Assembly (NCBI RefSeq): GCF_010183535.1
Contig: NC_071329.1
Location: forward strand, 19,172,879 to 19,236,878
Direction: 5' to 3'
DNA: 64,000 nucleotides
Source: Caenorhabditis remanei
Taxonomy: Eukaryota > Nematoda > Chromadorea > Rhabditida > Rhabditidae
Positions 1 through 11,800 of the stretch are shown here, piece after piece. Under the pieces are notes generated by a model, which made no database searches, had not been told where the DNA came from, and saw only the letters and a program-made list of their open reading frames with translations. Positions within the stretch are counted from its first letter, which is position 1; the number at the start of each line of letters is the position of its first letter. Position numbers and translations under genes: made by a program.

Positions 1-1354
1 ACATAATTTATTTTGTGGGATAATCTGTGATACCGTAACATCCTCGTGGTAATTTTCAACTGCCAAATTGTATATCTTACTGCATGGTACTATCCTTGAA
101 AAAGAAAAGAAGCAACCTTTAGTTTTTTCATATACCTTGAATTTTTCATTTCTCCAGCTATGAGCTATTTTTCGGTGGTTTTCAGCTGAAATCTGCAAAA
201 ATCCAGTACCAGTCCAATAAAATTTGATTAAATCAATAAAATTTTGAAATCGGGATACTCTAGCATAATTACAACATCCGGACCAGGGCTGTGCGAAAAA
301 TTTTTCGGACGAAAAATTTTTTCGATTTTTTCGGTGGTTTTCGAAAAATTTTGAGGCGAAAAATTTTTCGGGCGAAAAATTTTTTCGGTTTTTTCGGTGG
401 TTTTCGAAAAATTTTGAGGCGAAAAATTTTTCGGGCCAAATTTTTCGAAAAATGTTACGGCGAAAAATTTTTCGGTGCAAACTTTTCGAAAAATTTTCGG
501 AAAAACCGTTCGAAAAATTTTGGAAATTTAAGTTACAAAAATAGTGATTTTTCGATTTTTCCTGAAATTCTGTACTCAAAACCGGTTTCTATCAGTCTTT
601 CTTCGAAATACTTACAGTTTTCACACAAATTCAAGATTTTTAGCCCGAAAAACACATTTTGCAGACAGTTTTCTGGAATCTTTTTTTTTCGAATGTTTCG
701 GTTTTTTTGGTCAAAATTTTTCGAAAAAAAATGTTTTTCGATTTTTTCCGTCCGAAGTTTTCGAAAAAAATAAGTTTTTTGGTTTATTCGGTACCAAGAT
801 TTCGAAAAATAAAATTTTTTCGAAAATTTTTCGGAAACTTTTTTTCGCACAGCCCTGATCCGGACACCCAGGCAAACAGACACCGACTTCGAGAATTTTT
901 AAAAGAGTATTTATATGTATTAAAACAAAAAATTTGGACATCTGAACACACAAACAGAAAGGGTAACATAACGTTTAGCAGGTTTCAAACTGCTTAAACC
1001 ACCAAATCTACTGATTACTATTTGAGACCTGACCTCATGGATGATTTTGGCCCAAAACACTTAGAAAACAGCTGCTTTTTTTCGGTTTTTCGTTGAAGGC
1101 ACCATATTTTTAACCTCCAAATATATAGTTTCTATCATCTTCAGACAAATCATCTGCTACGTAGTAACAATGATTCATGTGATAACATATTTTTGTTGTT
1201 GTAAACCTACCTTCACTATCGATTTCTTTAATTTCCGCCAGTTTCGCAAAAAATTGTTTCAATGCAATACCTATTATTTGTATTTGGTTTGACGAGTTTT
1301 TTTGGTTATGGTAGGAAAACAATTAATTAAAAATTCTCGATTTTCGATTTTCAG
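1..1354. other. Probable intron of an upstream gene, no clear exon
   Basis: This stretch ends at a splice acceptor (TTTTCAG ending at 1354) that opens the first visible exon of the + strand gene, so it is most likely intron. It is AT-rich and contains the palindromic repeat at 277-864. A 70-codon minus-strand frame at 1110-1322 has protein-like composition, but no start context, splice partners or family were recognised, so it is not called. Confidence 0.5.
277..864. repeat. Terminal-inverted-repeat element filled with AAATTTTTCG units
   Basis: The 24 bases at 277-300 (starting TCCGGACCAGGGCTG) reappear as the reverse complement at 841-864 with one mismatch. The interior is made of reiterated GAAAAATTTTTCG-like words, each nearly self-complementary, so the whole can fold on itself. 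It looks like a non-autonomous DNA-transposon-type (MITE) element. The long frames inside it on both strands are low-complexity phenylalanine/lysine/arginine strings and are not genes. No clear target-site duplication was found. Confidence 0.7.
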
Positions 1355-2570
1355 TGTCCCCACGAACCCTTACCGATTTGGTGTGTAAAATCAACCCTTC
1401 CCGATGCGAGGATTTCAAAACTTCCGGAGGTTCTAGAAGAAAAGGGGCGGAGCCTCATCGAGGTCACCATCATATCCACGAGAGCCCCCTCGGGGCCCCA
1501 TCACTGGAAGAATTCAGAAAATGGAATAATTATGAGGAGGAGGCGCAGGGAACCGGTTTCTTGAAACCGGCAAGTGGAAGTAATCCGGTGCCGTATGGAC
1601 AGGGTAAGTGTTTTTGAAACCAAACTAATGTTCTCGAAAAAATCGTAAAATTTCCTGTGTTGTAAGCCCAAAAACAGGAAAAACTAGCAAAAACTGATAA
1701 AGTTACAGAATTTCAAAAACTTTCAAAAATCTGAAATTTTTTATTTGGCTCTAACTAACTCCATTTTGATCCAAATCGCTTAAAATAGCAATTTTTGAAT
1801 CAAGCGTGTTTTCAGCTTTCAGAAAAGTATAATCATGACTAGGTTTGGAGAAAATGGGTCCCGACGCGAAAACTACCTTCGGTGGGTTACTGTAGTTTTC
1901 GCGCCGGGACCCGATTTTGTCAGAACATAGGCATGATTATACTTTTCTGAAAGCTAGAAACACACTGACTGTGAATGTAGTAGTTTCAAACACCAAAAAT
2001 GGGCTTGGCCTGTTTTAGACACCTCTCTCGGGTCCAAACAATTATTTTTTCAGAAAATAGGCATGATTATACTTTTCTGAAAGCTGAGAACACGCTTAAC
2101 TCAAAAACTCTAATTTTGAGCGTTTCAGATCAAAATTGCGTGAGTTACAGCCAAATTAAAAATTTCTGATTTTTGAAATTTTTCGAAATTCTGTAACTTG
2201 TTCATTTTTGTCCGCTTTAGCTGCTATTTGGCTCAAAATCACTGCAATTTTTCAGTTTTTTAGGAAAAATGGAATATTCCGTTTTAGATTGAAAAAATTT
2301 CAGTCAGCACTGTCTTAGATCCTTGTAAAGTTTGAAACTTCAAAAAAAAATTCCAAAAAAAATTTTTTTTGAAATTTTTTTCAATTTCTAGGCCTCGGTG
2401 ACATTGGTATCTACACGGGTGTCGGTGTGCAACACCCATTTGGCGGGCTCGGAATCGAGCGGAATTTCGGAATCGGAATGGGCGGAAACGGGCGGATCGG
2501 TGGAATTCCAGTCGGTTGGGGGAACGGCGGGACCCGGAGTGTTGGCTCCGCCCCCTGGGCTAATCCGTGA
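1355..2570 (+). CDS. 3' end of a gene with a glycine-rich C-terminus (partial)
   Basis: Two exons are visible: 1355-1603 and 2392-2570, stop TGA 2568-2570. The first begins after TTTTCAG and contributes two bases of a split codon. It ends G|GTAAG, and the second begins after TTCTAG in matching phase. About 142 residues result. The first part has a basic His-rich stretch (HRGHHHIH) and a polar linker. The second is a glycine-rich tail with G-x-G and GGxG spacing, ending SAPWANP. Upstream exons lie outside the window. I do not recognise the protein. The tail suggests a structural, RNA-binding or extracellular protein, but that is only inference. AATAAA at 2727-2732 is a plausible polyadenylation signal. 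Confidence 0.65.
1814..1955. repeat. Palindromic MITE-like repeat (AGCTTTCAGAAAAGTATAATC family)
   Basis: Outer arms of 24 bases at 1814-1837 and 1932-1955 are exact reverse complements. Inside them a second inverted pair carries the word CGCGAAAACTAC. Related copies or half copies lie at about 2052-2083, 6910-7060, 8060-8200, 9125-9440, 31500-31790 and 34390-34510. They are always in introns or spacers, often with the GGTCTCGACGCGAAAACTAC core. This is a dispersed non-coding family. Confidence 0.7.
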
Positions 2571-2726
2571 AATTGATCTACATGAAATTTTGATCTACGT
2601 AATGAAAATGTGAGCCTACTTTGAAACATTCATGAATAATTACAGACAAAAAAGTTTTTTACAAAAAAATTTCAAAAAATGTTTCAAAAAAGTTGTCAAA
2701 AACATTTTTAAAAAATATTTTGAATT

Positions 2727-2732
2727 AATAAA
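2727..2732 (+). terminator. Polyadenylation signal for the 5'-most gene
   Basis: AATAAA lies 157 bases past the stop of the + strand glycine-rich gene, before the convergent transporter gene begins its 3' end at 2863. Confidence 0.45.
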
Positions 2733-2862
2733 TTATCATTTTTCAAAATTCACACACACATATGGCTAAAAAACACATAATTTTCTGATAAGACTCGATA
2801 AATTAAGTAAAAATTGAAGAAAGCACCAGAAATTCCGGGAAAAATGTGTAGTTTGTAGTGGT

Positions 2863-5800
2863 CTAGAGTGCTGTGGAGATGACTGAAGACACTCCGTGGA
2901 CTAGAAGAGTTGGTGGAAGGGCGTCAGTGAGGTTACGCACCATTTCGAGGTATCTGGAATTGGAAATTATCGATTTTTTGGAAAAAAAAGAGAAAAAAAG
3001 TTTAAAACTTACCGATCCCCATCATCCTCTGCGTTATCCGGGGGTACTGGAAGATTTAGAAGAGTAATAGCCGCTTCTTCCGAGTATCGCTTCACCATAT
3101 CGTTGAATGCACTGATATAGGCGGCGGGGAGGTCCACGGATGGGCTGCAAATTAGGAAATTTGGAGTTTTCAAGATTTGATAGTATTAAATTCGGATTCT
3201 ACGCAAAAATCCAAAGTTTTGAGCCCCATATTAACTCGGTTTCGTATAATTTTAAAATTGACGCAACACCGCAACGCGGCACGCGTCGCACATCGAAATT
3301 TTTTTTGAAAATTACAATTTTACACTAGAATAGTCGATATGGGGCTTAAAATCTCAGAGATTTTACGGAAAATTTGAAAATTTTAATTTCAATGTTCCGA
3401 AGTGCCAACTGACCGCGACGCGGCACGCGTCGCATACGAAAAATGTTGACATTTTTCAAAGTTTATCAAATATAGTCAATATGGGGCTCAAAACTTTGGA
3501 AATTTTACGGAGATTTCAATAATTACAGTCTCAAAACTCAAAAATGCACTCACATTGTAGTATTAGCACTCGCCGCCCCATTAGCTGGTTGATAATGGCA
3601 CACCACGTGGTCCCATGGCACCACTGAAGACTCTCCGTCAATTCTCAGCGTCTGGAGCACAGTTTTGAGTTGTCTCTCTCTTCTATGCATATCTTGAAGA
3701 GAGTTGACACAGATGAATACTCGAAGTTTTGTGTAGGATCGCCAGCGGGATGACATTGAGAGAATACAGGCGAGTTGGAGGAGGAAGAGAGAGCTGAAAT
3801 GAGAGAAAATGTCAATAAGAGTTAAAAATTTAAATTCTGCGTTGAATTTACGGAGTTTTGAACCCCATATTGGCTATATTTGGTAGAGTTTGAAAATTGA
3901 AGTATGACCGCGACGCGACACGCGTCGCACCTTAAAATCTCAATTTTGATGTAACCTAGGCAATATGAGGCTCAAAACTCTGAAAACTTTGGGTCAAACC
4001 TAGAAATCATGGTAATTTAGCCCTTAGACTCTTAAATTTACAAAAACTGAAAATATTTTTTTTCCAAGAATTTTTAAATCTCCCGAAAACTAGCTAAAAC
4101 GCAAAAACTGAGAGTTTTTTTATGTCAAATTCGAATTCTTGAGCCATTTTCCAAAATTTCGAGCCCCATATTGACTATATTCTGACAAATTTGAAAACTG
4201 GGCCATATCTTGGCACCTTTTGGCCCCAAAATAAAAAATTGTCAGAAAATAGTCAATATGGGACTCAAAACTTTACAAATTTTAAGGAAAATTCAAAACA
4301 ATACTTTTGAACTACTTCTGACCAGCTACCGCTAGTTAGAAAATGAGCGACCGCGACGCGACACGCGTCGCACCTCAAAATTTTGATTTTAAGCTAACCT
4401 AAGCAATATTGGGCTCAAAATTTTGCATTTTTTACGGAAAATTCAAAAATCTAAGTTTTAGCTACAAAAACCTTACCTATTATCCCATCCCAAACCAGTT
4501 TCCTGTGGTTTCTGCAAGTCAACCGGCCACACATCGATATACCGTTTTTGTCCATTCCATCCACGTGATAGTGCTTCTTTATCCAATTTTGAAAAGTGAC
4601 GGGCGACACACAAATTTTTGGTCATATGGAGCACGTCTTTGAGCACATTCACGTAGTCCACAGGGCTCAGCCTCTCCAGATTTCCGTCCAACTCTTTCGG
4701 CATATAGTCGCCGGCGGTGAAGTACTCCACCACCGCGGCTCGATCGATTTTTGAAAATCGAAGGTCCTTCAGAAGTTGAGACTCTTGAAGGGTGACTTGG
4801 CTCGGTGCCAACTCGTGGAACCCAATGACTACGGTATTTGGCTTCATCGCACCGAGACCGGATAACCGCATGAGTTGTTGAATACCATGACGGATGTTAT
4901 TTGACATTGTCAACTCCACAAACGCTTTGAGTTTCAAATAATCGATAAGAGAGAGCCAATAGGGGAAAACTTGTTGGAGGGGGTCCACTGGTACCGACGA
5001 GTCCATATCACCCTTCCGGACGTGGCCTACCACGTAGAGACCCGATTTTTTGAGATCGTTGACAAAATCTAAAAGGGAGCACGCGGACGCTGGACGAGAA
5101 ACGAGGAGGAGGATTTGTGGACGCCAGTATCTGGAAACAATCAGGTTTCGAAAGATGAAAATTGGGAAAAGAGAAGTTTTCGGGGTAAAGGAGTATCACA
5201 TTCAAATTCTTTGTCAAAAATCCAAAATTTTGAGCCCCATATTGACTATATTTGGTAGAATTTGAAAATTGGAGTATGACCGCGACGCGGCACGCGTCGC
5301 ATATCGAAAATTTCAGATTTGAACTAGACTAGTCAATATGGGGCTTAAAATAGTGCAAATTTTGAGAAGAATTCAATTTTTTCAGTCTCTAGGTGCCGAG
5401 AATCAAAAAAAACCGCGACGCAACACGCGTCACACCTCGAAACTTGAGAAAATTGAAATTTCACCAAACACATCAAATGTTAAGTATGTAGAGTAGGAAA
5501 ATCAAATTCTACGCAAAATTTGTAAATTTTTGAGCCCCATATTGACTATGCTAGCTTTAAATCTAGTTTTAGGGGTGCGACGCGTGCCGCGTCGCGGTCG
5601 GTAGGTCAAATTTTGAATATAAGCAATATGGGGTTCAAAATTTTGCAAATTTTGCGTAGATCACGATTATTTTGTTATTATTTCCTAAAAATGTCACCCT
5701 CTTACTCACTTGACGTGTTCTTTTCTGACATCCAACAGAAGTAAGTACTTTCTGACTTGATGGTAGATCAAAGCTTGAGAAATTGAGCCGGAAGATACGC

Positions 5801-8800
5801 TGGGGGCCTGAAATTAGGTCTTGTTGGTTTTTTTTAAAGCTTGTTTATCAAAAATCCACTTTTTCATGTATTTTCTGATCGAAAAATCAATTTTTTCCAT
5901 TTTTTTTCAAAAAATTTTAAATTTCTCACCTGATAATGGAGTACCATAATCAGTGTCATGAGTACTACCACTCCGAGTGCACTCATGGACGCATCGACCA
6001 CCAACATCATAGTTCCAGTCGCTAATACTCCAAGTGCACATGTTTGCCACGAGAAATACTTGAAAGTTGGTCTGAAAATCCAAATTAGAGTGATTGGGAG
6101 CCCAACTTTTGAATTTTACACAAAATTTCCAAAATTTTGAGCCCCATATTGCCTATATTCGGTAAAATTTGAAAAAATTTTGACCTACCGACCGCGACGC
6201 GACACGCGTCGCACCTCAAAATTTAACTTTGGAGTAAACTAGTCAATATGGGGCTCAAAACTTCACAAATTTTGCAAAATGTTCAAAAATCTTAATTTCA
6301 AGCCTCTGACATCGGTCATCTCCAAGTTAGGTAATGAGCGACCGCGACGCGACACGCTTCGCATCTCAAAATTTCAATTTGAAGCTAGCATAGTCAATAT
6401 GGGGCTCAAAACTTTACTAATTTTGCGTAGAATCCAAATTTCCTTCTGTACCCACCTGAAATTTGGTGCACTTGTCAATTCCAGCGCCAATGTGGCCACA
6501 TTCACTCCCATATAACTCAACAAGAAGAAGATTGATGTCAACTTGGCGATTTTGTTCATAGCTCCAACTAGAAACACCAAAACAACACAGATCCATGTGA
6601 TGACCACCGACACCACAGGATTACGGTCTCCAATTTCGATTTTGGCGGGTCGGAGGAGACATCCGAAGAGTTTGTCGTGAGAGAGACGGTTTAGGACTCG
6701 AGACGAGCCTGAATATTCACAATTTTGAAAATTTTCAGCCCAAAAAATAGTTTATAACATACCAATAAGATTACTCATCGATGAGAATAGTGTGGTTGAA
6801 AAGATTCCGATGAGAATGAAAATTCGATGGAAGTTGGTATCCATCATAACCTGGAAATTGAGAAAAATGTTTTTTTTTCTTTTTCTGGTTCCATATTCAG
6901 ATTCAGCGTGTTCTCAGCTTTAAAAAAAAGTATAATCATGCCTAATTGAAGCAAATTGGGTCTCGCCACGAAAGCTACAGTAACCCGAAAATTGACGATT
7001 TTCGCGTCGAGACCGAACTTGTTCCTAATATGGGTATGATTATACTTTCATGAAAGCTGGAAACGTGCTGAATTCAAAAATTTTTGATTTTGACCGATTT
7101 AGATCAAAATTGCGTGATTTACAGCCAAATAAAAAATTTCAGATTTTTGAAAATTTTCGAAAATTTTCGAAATTCTGTAACATTGTTCATTTTTGTCCGT
7201 TTTAGCTGGTATTTAATTCAAAATGATCGCAATTTTTCAGTTTTTTTGGAACAAAGATCTCACCGTATAGTCATTCTGCAACAAGTATCTACTCGACGTG
7301 GCGGCCATCAAGAACGCCGTGGCAATATAGGCGAACAACGTTGTGAACACCGCTTGCACAGTTCCACGTGGAATGGATACAGACGGTCGGGCGAGCTCTC
7401 CAGACATGTTGGCTCCGGCCATAAGACCAGTGACTCCGGAGAAAATGATAGCGAACATTAGGGCAAAATCTGTTGGCTTCTCAGTGGTGTAATCCATCGT
7501 GTAGTTGGGGAACATGTTTTCGCCGAGAGTGTGGAAACTGGAAGATGAAAATGTCGTGATGATAAGATTTCATAAAAATATAGAAAATTCTGTACATTTT
7601 GAGTTAAAAACCCAAAAAAAAAACATTGAAAATTGGTAAAGATATGGGGATTGGAGTTTTTAAGAATTAAAAATTTTTTTAAATCTGTGGTTTTTTTCAC
7701 AAAATATCTCCATATCATGAATGGAGATATTTTGTGAAAAAAATTTTAGATCGTTCAGATCGTTAAAATGGTTTGAATAAGTCAAAAATCGGCAATAAGT
7801 GACCAAATTCCAGGTTTTCCAACATTTTCAGACATTTCAGACAATTAAACTACCGTAACTCCTTATATTCCGAATTGAGTCCCATGAAATATAGATTGTT
7901 GTTTTAGGCTTATCAAGACGGTCAAAAAATGCTTAAAACGGACTCAAACCGTCAAAAAATGACTGAATTACGAGATATTGAAAAAATAAAATTTTGAGAA
8001 AAAAACATTCTGAAAACTTTATTTGGCTGTAACTCACTCAATTTTGATCTGAATTGCTTCAAATTAAAAATTTTAAATTCAGTTTGAACCAAGTTAGGTC
8101 CCACCACGAAAACTACAGTATCCCAAAAACCGACGAATTTCGCGTCGAGACCCAACTTTTTTCAAACCTAGGCATTATTACACTTTTCTGATAGCTGGAA
8201 ATGTGCTGAATTCAAAACTCTTGAATTTGAGCGTTTCAGATCAAAACTGAGTGAGTTACAGCCAAATGAAAATTTTCAGATTTCGAATTTTTTCGAAATT
8301 CTGAAACTTTTTTCATTTTCGTTCGTTTTAGCTGGTTTAAATCTTAAAATGACCGCAATCTTTCCGTTTTTGGGAAAAATATAAAGTTTATGTTTTTCAG
8401 AACTATATATGTAAGCTATGAATCAATTAATACAAAATTTTGTTTTTCGAAAAAAAAATTTTTTCAATTTTGATTCTCTCCTTACCTAGCTTTCGAAAAA
8501 CGCTAAAAATTACTGTACTCACCTCCATCCAGTATAATTAGCTGTCAAATTCTGATTGAAGTCCTCCACCATACCCTGCGATGGGTCGGAGACGTTTACG
8601 GGTACTCGGTAGGCAGGGGTGTTGACCTAAAATTGAAAAGTAGACGATTTTCAGCCCATTTTTAAGCTTAAAATCAGATTTTTTGTCAGAAATTATCCTA
8701 CTTACCTTCGGAATAGCCACTTCCATGTGTCCATTGAAGCAGACTGATAGAATCCATGTGAAATAACAAATCGAGATGAGCATAAATGTGATTAGAGCAG

Positions 8801-11800
8801 TTTTCGCGAAAAGGGCGGAGCCAAGAAGTGATAAGATCAGAAGTACCAGTGAGACCAGCACACAGTAGAGGAATCGCCATGTGGGTGAGTCGGGAAATTC
8901 TGGAATTGGTTGTGTTCTTTAAACCCCCGTTAAATCATAAAGAGCTAATTATTCTTTGAAAAAATAGAAAAATTCTGCATTTTTGAGCTAAAAATCAGCT
9001 GAAAACAAGAAAAATTGAGTGAGTTACGGATTTTCGAAAATTTTCGAAAATCTGCAATTTTTTATTGGCTATAACTAACTCAACTTTGATCTGAATCGTT
9101 CACAGCTAAGATTTTTAAATTCAACACGTTTTCAGCTTTCAGAAAAATATAATCATGCCCTAGTTTGAAGCTACTTAGGTCTCATCACAAAAACTACAGT
9201 AACCCGAAACATCGAAACACATTTTCCATCATTACTCTGTCATTTTTGATTCAATACTTTTGAAATTTGTGTGAATCTATTCAACAAGTTGAGAGCTTTC
9301 AGAAAAGTACCCACAAACCTAAGTCTGTGGCGATTTAGGGTCTCACCACGAAAACTACAGTAACCCGAAAATCGAAGAATTTCGCGTCGAGACCCAACAA
9401 ACCATGACGTGTGGGTACTTTTCTGAAAGCAGGGAACACGCTGAGTCCGAAAACTGTAACTAGAATTTTTTTTGGGGCCAATTTTAGCATTTTTGGGATC
9501 AAAAATGGATTTTTTTCAAACCTAGTCATGATTATACTCATTTGCACCGTCCCAGCTAGCTGAATTCAAATTTCGTAACAAAATTCAAAAAAAAATATTT
9601 TAGTCTTTTTTTGGACAGTTTTTGACGAACTTTTTTCAAAAATGTTTATCTACACTCACGTCCATTCCCAATATTATTCATCAGCGCTTCCGTGAATCCA
9701 GAAATGTACAAAGCGCATGAAAATACGTTGGCAACAAAAAATAACACTCCGATGGCACCACCAAACTCGGGTCCCAGCGATCGGGAGATCATGTCTGAAA
9801 ATAATTAAACATTTTGTAGATTACAAAAAATTCTGTTCTCACAATAAACTCCGCCTCCTTCCACAGCTCCATTCGAAGAGATTGCACATAATGAGAGTAC
9901 GGTAAGCATGACTATCGCGTAGGCCATCGCTAATTGAAGGATCGTCATGAGGAAACCGAGTTGGCCGACAACGAATCCTGGAATTTTGGAAAATAGAGGG
10001 TTTTGTATAGGGAAAACGCTGAGAATTTTTGGAAAATTGAATGAAATTATAATCTCGAGAAGTTTATGGTCATTTTGAGTCAATATTTTGGTTTTTTGGT
10101 CTTTTGGAAGTTGAGATAGACACGAATTACGAGAAAAGACTATCTCACTTTCCAGAAGGCTAGAATCCTGGATTTGAGAGCAAGATGACCGAAATCATTG
10201 TCAAATTTTAAATTCTTATCTGGTTTTTAATATTCATATAATATTTCTGTCGGTTTAAACTAAAACCCATGTTTCTAGGTCAGCTGGAAGCAAAAATGCA
10301 GTCCGATACTAGGGTTGAGGTTATTTCAGCTACTAGAAGGCATAGGAGTCAGATTTTTGGGCCAAAATGATCAGAGTCAGTCATGAATTTTGAATTTTAT
10401 TTGATTTATGAAATCTGCAAAATATTACTGTCATTTAGAATCAAAATTCTGGTTTCAAGGTGTTCTGGAAGCTGAGATACAGTGAAATACTAGTGATGAG
10501 GATATCTCAGCTACTAGAAGGCAAAAGAGTCAGATTTTTGAGTCAAAACAACCGGAATCATTCCTACTTTTTAGGCTTTTATGTGATTTTCGAAATCTAC
10601 TGAATTTTCCTATGATTTTGAGCCAAAAACCTTTTTAGGTGATCGGGGAGCTGAGATCCAGTGAAACTAAGTAAGGAGGATATCTCAGCTGTTAGAAAAC
10701 AAAGGAGTCAGATTTTTATGTCAAAATAATCAGAGTCAGTCATAAATTTTGAATTTTTTTTGATTTCTAAAATCTGCACAATATTTCGGTTATTTTAATC
10801 CAAAAACCTTGTTTTTTGGTGCTCTGAGAGCTGGGATACATCAAAATTAAGTTATAAGTTTATTATGACTCAGGAATGTGGTTTTTCAATCAAAACGACT
10901 GAAATGTATTGAGTAATTCAGAAACTTTTATCACTTTTTGACTTCAAAGCATTTTGAGCAAAAATGGTAGCTCCAGACCATCTTTTTCTAATTTTCCCCA
11001 ATTTTCCCCCAATAATCAAACAATAAAAAACGTACCCATTCTCAAAAAGAGTAATATACTGAACATGCTCAATGCGACCGGTGCGAATACACCAGAAATC
11101 GTCGATAGACCTCCGGGTCTCGAGTTGGCAAATTCCATACTCGGCGATCCGGCACCCCCGTCTCCAGTCGTGCTGCCACGTGGCGTTGATTGTGAGTCTT
11201 CGTCTGCAAATATGAGAATTTCAGTGATTTTGGGCTAAAAAACTGTAAAATTCTCTTAAAAATGGCCTAAAAACGACACTAAAAACAGTTACAACTATGA
11301 GGAGCCGTTTTCGCGTCAAAGGTGCGCCAGACAATTTCAAATGTTGAGATTTTTAACCATTTTTAAGAGATTCATGTACTTTCAGAGATTTTTGACACAA
11401 AATCTGCAAAAAATCACTCAATAATGGACCAAATCCGGCACATGTAGATTTCGCGTCAAAGGCGCGCCAGACTTTTTCCGTTTTTCTTTCTTTTTTTGAG
11501 TTTTTGACCGGTTTTTGCACCAATTTCAGCATTTTTAATTCTAATTTTTAATTTTTTCAACGCGCCAAAGGCACCCCAACCATATAAGAGGCTTTTCGCG
11601 CCGAAGGCGCCCCACCCAGATAAGAGATGCGTCAAAGATGCGCCAGCCAATAGTGGATTTTCAGTTTTTTGGTGATTTTTGAACAATTTTAAGCGCCCAG
11701 GGCGCGCCAGTCAGCGATTTTCTGGATTTTAAGATGTTTGACCAATTTTAGGTGATTTTAAGCAAATTGATATTTAGACGCGCCGAAGGCGCGCCAGACA

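Noticed and set aside
291..858. Long reading frames on both strands (up to 160 codons)
   Set aside because: They lie entirely in the AAATTTTTCG low-complexity element and encode Phe/Arg/Lys repeats. Both strands stay open only because the repeat words lack stops.
1110..1322. 70-codon minus-strand frame with protein-like composition
   Set aside because: No start context, splice partner or family could be found, and it lies in a probable intron. It is kept only as a remark.
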